This document shows positions 10,775-20,800 of a stretch of 41,761 bases of DNA, in pieces. Position 1 is the stretch's first letter; each line of letters opens with the position of its first letter. Origin of the DNA: Phoronis australis (Eukaryota > Phoronida > Phoronidae); NCBI GenBank assembly GCA_002633005.1, contig NMRA01000098.1:1-41761 (forward strand), given 5' to 3'. Under the pieces are notes generated by a model. The model was not told the DNA's origin and ran no database searches. It saw nothing but the letters and a program-made list of their open reading frames with translations. The position numbers were made by a program, and so were the translations under genes.

Positions 10775-11577
10775 TTACCAAATTGGCATTCTTCCTTAAG
10801 TCAACCATAGCCAGCCAGGTAGCACTGTATGACGAAGACTAATGTCAAAATGCAGTTAGGAACCCCTGTGTGTTAAGTTCACGTAGACTACGAAATTTCA
10901 CATTGTCTGGATAGTTCTGCTCATCAAAGTGTCATGGATTTTAAAAGTGAAAAACAGCAAGATAAATGTCATTTTCTTTCACGATACTCCGCGTTTAGTA
11001 ACAAAGAAAAGACTGTCGACTTGAAAACAGTACGCTCATGACACATGCATGTGCAATTTTCAAACTTTTTCTGACATCTTTTGGAAGATGACAGCAATTC
11101 ATCGAAGCAAATTTTGTTTACTCAAAGTGAAAAAAAAAATTGAATTTGTTATGACGTGTACTCAACCTTGTGAAAGAAGAAAAAAAATTGATTGAAAAAA
11201 CTGACAAATTGTTGATGCTCTATTTCTTGGTGCTAGGAGTCAATGCATATGATTGATCCAAACTTTATCAGCAAAATAAGGTAGAACGTCAATTTTAGCA
11301 ATTATGGTAACTAATTTCATTTACCCTAGGAAGAGTGTTTAAGTTTTTAATGATATTAATTTCCTGTTAGATTTTATTCGGCCTGTTTACCCAGTCTTGG
11401 TAACACCAAGTTGGTGTTAAACTATAAATACGGTATAAGCACTGTACTAAGGCTTGTTGTATGATTCTATAAAGCTAGACATATTTTGACATTTCTCTTA
11501 TACGTGACCTTCAAGGCCATCAACTTATTCCTGTTTTACACCAAACCATAACATGGTTTATGCTTGTCCTTATGCAG

Positions 11578-11800
11578 GACATCAGAAGCTAACAACACCA
11601 TGCCAGCCAAGAAAAAAGGAGGCAAGAAAGGCAAAGGAAAGAAAAAAAAGAAGGTAACTGGACCGGGATCTCCTGAAGCAATTGTAAAGTCACTCAAGAA
11701 CTGCTATGAGAGGAATTGTGCTGCTGCAAACTCTGTCGTGAGTGCAAAGATCAAGCAAGATATGCTGAGATGTATTGAGAATGAAAATTTACTCGTTAGG
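11578..11800 (+). CDS. LRR gene, first coding exon
   Basis: The acceptor is TTATGCAG at 11570-11577, and the ATG is at 11600 after ACAACACC. It encodes residues 1-67: MPAKKKGGKKGKGKKKKK, then a helical stretch with CYERNCAAANSVV and ending in ENENLLVR. The donor is AGG/GTATGT, phase 0. An in-frame ATG at 11564 lies in the intron and is not used. Confidence 0.85.
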
Positions 11801-14800
11801 GTATGTAACATTATCTATCATTTATTTGCAAATACGTCTAATTGTTCTAATTGAGTTTCTGCAACAGTTTTTCACAAGTTGAAACCAGATGTCCAAGAGT
11901 CTTCATGAGTGTTGTCTAACTGCATAGGTGGTTCTGCTGTAGCTGGCTTCAGCTAGTTAATGTGTGTCAAGTTAAGTACCAAGAATGAATGTTGTCTACC
12001 TGCATAGTTGGTTCTTTTGTCTGGCTCAACTAGTCAGTGTGTGTCATGTTATGTGCCAAGAATGTTGTTTAGCTACATAGTTGGTTCTACCCTAGCTGGC
12101 TCAGCTGTCAGTAGTCAATATGTGTCATGTTATATGCCAAGAATGAATGTTGTCTAACTGCATAAGTGGTTCTGCTGTAGCTGGATCAACTGCATGGTCA
12201 ATGTGTGTCATGTTATGTGCCAAGAATGAATGTCATGTTATGTGCCAAGAATGAATGTCATGTTATGTGCCAAGAATGAATGTCATGTCATGTGCCAAGA
12301 ATGAATGCCCTGTTATGTGCCAAGAATGAATGTCATGTTATGTACCAAGAATAAATGTCATGTTATGAAGTTTTGGGGCCGAATATTAACCACATTTCTC
12401 TTTGAAAAACATTAAAAAATCACACAAAACTCCCCTCACAAGGCCCAAAAATTCTATTCAAGTGATTGAAAATTCGCTTGTAACTCACACAGGAGACATC
12501 TTGAAAGAGCGCAAAATGATAGTTTTGGCCCCTGAGCCAGAGCTTATGAGGGTTGCAACAGGAGTGGGGGTTGCTACTGATTGTGATAGAGAGGTTAGAA
12601 TTTCCCTTCGCCACAAAAACAATCCCCTCTCAGAAGCCACAGTCACCTTTTCCTGCAGGTGAGCGAGGGCTATGAAACATAAATCTAGTTTCTTAATGAT
12701 AAAGTTTGTTGAGGCTTGCAGGATCTATTATGTTACGATGTAAACTCTATTTGTTACAACTTACCTGATTTTAGTTCATAATTGAAACCGTGCAAGTCGA
12801 GAAAGAGGATGACCCACAAGTGAAACTGGAACCCTTGTTAAACGCTGTTCGACAGGAGAGATACACCGCAATAAAAGAGCTCTATGTTTGGGACTTGCCA
12901 CTCATTCACACGGAAATTGCCTGTTTGGTGAGTATGCTTCTGCTTTTAGGACGTTTGGCCAGTCTCGATACTATTTTTGGTGTTGTCATTATGTTAGATG
13001 CTTACAAAGTACCATAATCTAAGACACATTGTAACTAAGATAAAGACATTTAAGCAATGCTGGTTAGGTTAGGTCTAAAGTGCAGATAAATGAAGTCATT
13101 CAATAAAAAATGTATATCATGTAACATAACAATCACAAACTTCTGTCGCCTTAAAACTTTTTAAAGTGGTGTTGCATGTGGTTATTAATAAAAATGTTAA
13201 CATGGCTAAAGAGTTGGCAACTGGAAAGGCACTTCTGTATAGGAGTCCACTCACATATTCCATACATTGTGAGTGAAATAGTATATTTCAATGTGATTGG
13301 TTCAAGGTCACATATTCTCCAAGTTTTGCATCATCAGATCGGTTGCAAACAAGAGTTGCTAAGTTACAAGAATGTTCCTTTGATGTGTCTGTCACAAAGA
13401 CTCTGCTTGGTTTCTGTTATGCACGAACTTGTTGACTATGCATTTCTCTACTCTGCAAGGATGTATAAAATGACTGTGGTCTGGAGAAAATAAGTTAATA
13501 AGCTGCTCTTCACAATGCCATACATAGGCCATAGTTCATTCACCTCAACGATTTAGCTACTCTTTCTTCCAGGGTCTATTTTTGGAGAAGCAGTTTTACC
13601 CACTTCAGAAACTAGAACTGATGGATTGCCTGATCGAAGCGGAATCCCTGAATAGACTTGCAAGGTATCATTTGTTCATTCATTGTCTCGTATGTTCATA
13701 ACACAATTGACCTTTTGTGCAGTAATGTATGCAGCCATCAGGGCTTGTAATTTTCCGCGGAAACGCGGATTTCCGCTTTTTTCAAATGTGCTTTCCACTT
13801 TTTTTATAATATTTCCACGTAAAAAAAATCGGATTTGATATAAAATTTCCGCGGCAAATTCCTTTCTTACCGCGGCGTTGCAGACGACGTTCACCTCGAA
13901 AAGCGGAAGTTGCTCATTATGTTCGGAGGAACGTAAATTGGCAACATTGCCGGGGCATCTGGGATAGCGTGGTGTGATTTTCAATGGCGTCTCGTGTTAT
14001 TGCCAAAAATGTGTGGGTTGGGAGTAGACGGGCGAGCTAAAAGGACGCAGATGCATGCTACTGATGGTAACCTTTTTTTTTTTTTTTTTAGTCCCGATTT
14101 TTGTTGGGGAAAGGTTCACATTGACCAGTTCTAGGCTGGTTATCGGGCGATGATTTGGGCCGCAAAAGTTTCAAAGTTTCCGCATTTTTTGTCATTGGTC
14201 ATTCCAAGCCCTGAGCCATGAAAAACGAAAAATGACAATTTTGTCAATTATTTTCTTGTGAAATAACTGGATAATTACCATACTCCAAGCTTGAAGAGAT
14301 CTGCAATGAATTGAACAAGGTGAAAATCAGTATGTGAGTTTATGAACTCTTCATTTTACAGATCCATCCCATTCTGTTTCACTCTTACACATCTCATCCT
14401 GGATTACAATGAGTAAGTATTATTCATGCTTTTACTCATCACTAAAAAAGTTTTCATGTTAAAGAAAACGTAGCTGACACAAATTGCTAATTGCTTTACT
14501 GCAGTGTTTTCTAAAGGTTGTAAAGCAAATTATATTGACTTATAAAGTTTCATTAGTGTATGGTAGCATTACAAATAATAGCCCTTAAAATACAGTCACA
14601 TTCACCTACACATACACACATATACCTTTGTGTCTATGGGTATAACAGTAAAAAGAGGAAAAAAATCGGGTAATTAAATGACCCATAATAGTCCACCAGT
14701 GCAAAATTAATTTCTGTTTTGGCAACTTGCAAATTTGGTCGAAGATTTTTCAGTCTTCTTTTGCATATCGACTAGTAAAGTTCATATGGATTCAACATGG

Positions 14801-17800
14801 CAGAAATTTTAATATCACAGTCATCAAACTATACTCCTTGATAAAGTTTTTCAGGATACTCCATGCTTTGATGGTAGTTTGACAGACAGATGAGGTGGCA
14901 GACTTAGGGGAAGCAATCCAACTAACGTTGAATACTGGTAGAATCTTGATTAATAACAGCTTGCAGACCCAAGATTTGTCCTCATGATGAATCACTCCAG
15001 TTGACCACTAGCTAAGTTCAGTAGTAAGCTTTAGTCAATACTAGACTCCACAGACACTAGTTTGCTGCTCTGGTATTGTCCTGAGTGAGCAACTGGAACA
15101 GATGAGACGATGTGCTCCCTGTAAGGTCCTAGTAAGGCAGCTAGGCATTTGCTCTGGCTCTGGTCTGCACCATACTCACTGTTCAAAGAAACTTGCAGGA
15201 ATCCTTAGATTTTGAGAACCACTGAGTAACGAGTGTCAAATTGGTTCTAAAAATGCAGGACACCTCTCCTGTGTTTTCTAGGTTTGGTGATGATGGTGTC
15301 AACAACCTGTGCTTGGGTTTGGAAGGCTCTACAACCATTTTGTCTCTTAGCCTGAACTATTGCAACCTAACAACAGAGAGTGGTTCTATCCTTGGACACC
15401 TTGTTGCCACAACGACTTTGAGGTAAGGTCATTTGCCAATATGATGGAGCAACTCACATTTGGTGGGCATGTAGGACGTTCAGTGCTGGTGCTTGTGACT
15501 GCCTGAGAGGCTCCTCATGTTATCATCACAGACACACAAATTGCCATTCATTTAAGGTTCTATTAACCTTTATCTTTAGGTGAAAACTACATTCTTGATT
15601 TGGCAGCATACAATTGGTCTCAGCTTTTCCTTGCGATGAATGTGTTGAAGTGGCTTTTTGGCTTTGGAGGGGTGATGGTTCATGTTGGCTCAAGACAAGG
15701 CTGAAGAAGTTCGTTTTGCACGCCCTGGGTGGCCTCCTGTGTTATCCAACAAAGGGAATCTATTAAACACAATCTTGCTGTAATTGTTATTTGTGGGGTG
15801 GCCTTAGCAACCTGCTCGCTTGTTGTTTAGAGAATTGTACTTGGATGGAAACGACCTTGGTTGTGAGGGTGCACAAGAGTTGATCAAACTGTGCGCTGAA
15901 CAGGCAGAACTTGAGGCGTTTGAACGAGCGCAAGAGGAAGAACGGAAAAAGTTAGAGGAAGAGCAGAAGGAAGCTGACAGAAGAAGTGAGTAAAAATTTT
16001 ATTTCTGGCAATTGAAAATGATACAAAAGCCAGTTTTGGGCATTTTAATAGATATTAGCAATCCCTTTCCCATTCAGATCTCTAAAAGAAAGTGATGCTC
16101 TCTGCAAGGCTTGGAATTTTCCGCGGAAACGCGGGTATTGGCTTTTTTCTTTTATCCCCTCCGCGTATTTTTGTTATATTTCCGCGGAAAAAAATCGGAT
16201 TTGCCATAAAATTATCGCGGCAAATTGGTTTCTCACCGCGGCGTTGCCGAGGACTCGAAAAGCGGAAACTGCTCTTCGTGTTTCGGAAGAACGAAAACTG
16301 TACTTGCAGATCACAGGTGCTCAAATTTCCCGATGACTCATTACCACATAATAAGAAACATGTTTTCTTAGTAGTGAGTGACGTCAGTGGCAATCGAGGA
16401 ACAAATAAATTCAAGCGCCTGTGGCTGGGATAGCGTGGTTCATCAGTGGCGTCTGCATTTGGTATAAAGTCGCGGTGACAAATAGTGCGATTCTACGGTC
16501 AAAATGCGGGGAGCGTGGAGTAGACAGAATATTTCGTGGAAAAATTGGATAAAAGAAACGGCAACTGTCTTAACAAACAACATTAAGTCCAGGTTTTTGC
16601 TCTGTATTAACTTTGAGAGAGGAACAATTATGGAGTGCTTGGCCAAGTCGCCTTGGACTAAGCTGGAGTCGGAGGACCGACTGAAAGCGATAAAACACTA
16701 GAAATAACGCTTCCTGAAAAGAAATTCAACTGTTACCGTTTATTCGTTGGATTGGAATCGTGGCATGTGAGTGATGTATGAAGTTCTTCTGTTTGATCCC
16801 TCATGCACGCCCGTTGCCGTTGGCTGCTAGTGCTAGGCCTGACCTTCTGAGTGCGATTTTCTATGTGCCGCCGTAATTTTGTATCGTAATTACAAGAATT
16901 GAAAATAATTTCATAGGTCTCCCTGCAGCAAATCAAAAATAAGCTACTGCCACTCATACTGCAAATTTTTCATCATTATCTAAATTATTATTTAATTTTA
17001 AAAAATATCTTTTGTTGCATCTAATTGCCTTCATTGTTGTTGCTGAAATAGATGTCAGGTACTGCTTAAGATGAGTGAGTTTTGCCAACACGACACAGTA
17101 AGAGGGCATCTTGTGATATGTTTACTTTCGATCTGTTGAGGTATGGTTTTGATTGAAATGTGTAGTTAGGGCAGTAAAAATCTTTTTTGTCACGGATCAT
17201 TCCAAGCCCTGTCTCTAACCCTTGTGAACCTGCAAATGTTTAGAGCGAATTTGAAAACTTCTTACAAAGTCTGCCAAACTGGCAAACATGACCAATGTGT
17301 TAGTCACATGACAGCTTTGTGGAAAGACCACCCACCGAAAATAATAGTTTCTGTTATGTGACACAGTGTAGTGAGTGATGAATCTTGCTTTTATTACCAT
17401 AACTCAATTGAGGTACCAGTGATGCATTTGTAGGGGACACACCAAGGATTGGTTGAAGTCACTGAAATAGTGTTTAGTATCCTTCTAAGATTTGGAAACA
17501 TTCACATTGGAGTTTGAAACCTATTTACTCAATTTAACGAGAAGTTTGCCCCTTCTTTTGTTCAATTTTGCCATAAACAGTTTGACAATTTAAAAGCCAA
17601 TAGAACAGGCTCTGGGAAAATACAGTAATCATTCGAAAGCTTGATCCAAATTTGGGTAAGACTTTTCTAGAAGGTCATTGTGCCATTGACTATGTATGTG
17701 TAGATTTCTAGCGATTGTTTGATTATGGTGTGTGGAATCAAAGGGTTTACATAGTCAAGTTACATTGTTGCATTTTATAATACGGTGTAAGGAAGAGGAG

Positions 17801-20800
17801 GGATTTAACTTTGTGTTTCTCAATGCACTTCATCACATAAGCATTTCACTCAGTTTCATGTGGGCAACAGGTTTTTATTCATGTGTATTAACAGTTGATT
17901 TCCAAAATGCACCCGTGCAGTTTGTTTTACGTTGTTACTTTTGTTAACTTCTACTTAAGTTTCCTTTGTGTCAACAATGTAACAATCAATAAGTGTTTTT
18001 GTTAAGAATCAAGATTTGAAAACATTTAATTTTTTGCTATTAACGGAAATATCTTGTGCAGCAGAGTTTAAAAACATTAAACATTAAAAAATCCCAAAGA
18101 TTGCATTCCTGAAGAACAAATTCACAGAACTTTGTTGTCCAAGGATTATTTTATTACCCAAGTGTAATGTTGACTCTTTGTGTGTAATAACATGTAAATG
18201 TCTGTTGTGTTAAAGAAAACCCGAGGAGAACTGGAGGTAACACTATCTTTATGATCAGAACTTATCTGTCAAATAGTTTCATGACCTGTCAAGTGTTTCT
18301 GCTTTAATCTGTTTCTGCTACTGTCACATTTAGCTGTTTGATAGTATTATAGTTTTCAGATTTTCTAATTTTCCAAATTTGCATTCATTCATTTATCACC
18401 GGCGTAGCTGAGATTTAGTGTCAGAGTTTTAGAAAATATTAGATGTGCAGTACGCAATGTTACGAGCTTTATTTTAAAAAGTTTGCTTCCCTTGACTACT
18501 CTGATACGTTAGTTACATACTAAACTTTAATCTAGATTCAATGTCATTTGCTTCATTGTGCAACTTAAAAACAAACAGTTTAGAAAAGTGTCTAACATTT
18601 TGTTAAATTATTACAAAATGGGATGATTTCATGAAAGTTCCATCACGTCCTCTTTCTTTGCGTTTTCTTTCCTCAAATCTGCTTCCCAATGCACTCATTG
18701 TTCTTAGAAGTCTTTCCCTGAACTGTGTTTCTGATCTCCAACATATGTTCACTGTAAACCTTATCTAATATTTAGTAATATCAAGTATTTAGCATAATAC
18801 TAATGACAATGATAAAAATAATAAATAAAAACGTAATAATAATAGCATAATAATAATGATAACATAATAACAATAACATAATAATAACAATTACATCATA
18901 TATGATAACAATAACAATAATAGAAGTAACAATAATAATAGCATTATATCATTAATGGTGTTATTATTGTTATTCTTGTAATGATTTAATTTATGAATAC
19001 TTCAAATATCATTAACTAGACCTGTGAGTTGCTCTTCAGGACCATTCTCTGCCAGCTAGGTAATGTGAAGGAGACAGTCGCCACACATTCAAAGTCCTGT
19101 CCAATACCTGGGCTGTATTCACAGATGCAAGAAACTTGCCAAAAGGCAAGATCTCAGAAGTCTTCGTGAGATGTCACCATGCATAATAACGAAAGCACAT
19201 GATCAATCATTCCGAGGTTTTCTTAGGTCTATGGGTAATTTAGAAAACCTGCAGTGGCAAAGAAAGCTAGAGTTATTACTCCCTCTATTGGTTGCCAACA
19301 AAGTCAAATCTCCCTTGTGGGAATATTCAAATTTACTTCATTGGATTCATGAATTGATAGTCGGTTAGAATAATATCTAAATGTTTTGATTTTGATATTG
19401 GTAACCTTGATCCCTTATTTTCAGATCGATTTCTGGAGGCACCTGTCGAGGAACCTGAAAAATCACCAGAAAAAACAAAAAAGAAAGGTATAACTAGTTC
19501 TGTGTAATTTACATCCTTCCAAACTTTCACTGCACCCTGTCATCTGCATGTTCTTGATTTTCAAACAGCATGTTGTCATTGATATGTGATCTTTCTGTCT
19601 GTTAGGAGATGACTGTCCGCAAGACTTGATGGATAAATCTTGCTCACTAACCTTTTTGTCTCAGTGTTTTTGGAATTTGTTAGACAATGCAAGGTACACA
19701 CAGCTGGTGTTTGAAAAAAGCTAAATGGCAGACTTACTAGTAATTTGAATTCAAGTAGCCTTGTTGCTTAACTAATAAAAATAATGTAGGATGGTAAAAC
19801 CTGTAATTTCTTTCTAACATATGGCATGAATTGTTGTATACTCTCATTAAACAGACTGGGTTAAGTCTCAAGTGTTTTGAATGCCTTATTCATTCTCCAC
19901 TTTTTTTGATTTTGCTGGGGGATGCGCTCAAGACATTTGAATCTGAATTTTCCAGGTAAGAAAAAAAAGAAGAAGAAGAAAGAACCTCCTCCCCCTCCCG
20001 AACCTGGCCCTTGGCTACACGTACTCCATCTTGAGGATAATGGTATGGATGCCTTTGGAAGAGGAGCAAACTTTGCTCCCCTTGTCTGCATGAGAATGTT
20101 CAAAAGGTACGTTCCAACACCATTGGGGCTTGCTTCCCAAAATAGGTGCGTTTGTCTTCTACCACTACCACATAAAATTTGTCTTGAGTCTTGTCCACAT
20201 ATTATTTGGAATGTTTATTGCATTTTTATGGTGTCTTTTTGAACAGGTTAGAAATTAGCATTTAGATACACACTATATCGGATTTTGTACTATCATGCTC
20301 ATTGCTTTTGAGCAAAAAGTAATGCAGTGACCCGTTGGCATTCAATGAAAAGGTTCGGTATATTGGTTAGTTTTGTAGGGCAACATCATACAAATATGGA
20401 CCAAGCCCAAGGGCAGTGTCAAGTTGTATGAAGTGAGGGCGTCCATCTTATTCAGTTACCATTTCAACAATGAAAATTTTACAACTTTTTCAGGCTAATT
20501 GCAAATTCCTCCTGCTTAAGAGAGCTTGACCTTGAACTGAACCTTATTGGCGACCTGGGAGGCAGAGAAATTATGGAGTCCCTGGAGGAGAGAAAGGAAG
20601 GTTAGTTCACTAACCGGATTGAGTGTCACAAAGATAAACCACCACATTACAGTGCATATAAGCAGTTCAAAAATATGGTAAGGCATACTTATGCAAACCT
20701 AGGTTGATGGAAGCCATTACTGACAGAGGTGATGAGGAAAGGAAGGTGTGTTTAAATGTTTGAGAAATTTACTGGTCAACACCTTTTACATACATGCGCT

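Larger units (their letters stand above)
9789..11577. promoter_or_regulatory. Divergent promoter region and first intron of the LRR gene
   Basis: This region lies between the PIN4 start (minus) and the first coding exon of the LRR gene (plus). If the non-coding exon proposed near 10357 is right, the shared head-to-head region is only about 9789-10350. I see no convincing TATA box or named factor site. The rest is intron, with a foldback repeat at 10648-10774. Confidence 0.45.

Noticed and set aside
11911-12370. CRISPR-like array
   Set aside because: Head-to-tail minisatellite without unique spacers, in an animal intron.
19861-20103. Minus-strand frame with a long phenylalanine run
   Set aside because: Mirror of the poly-lysine start of the LRR exon at 19956-20106.
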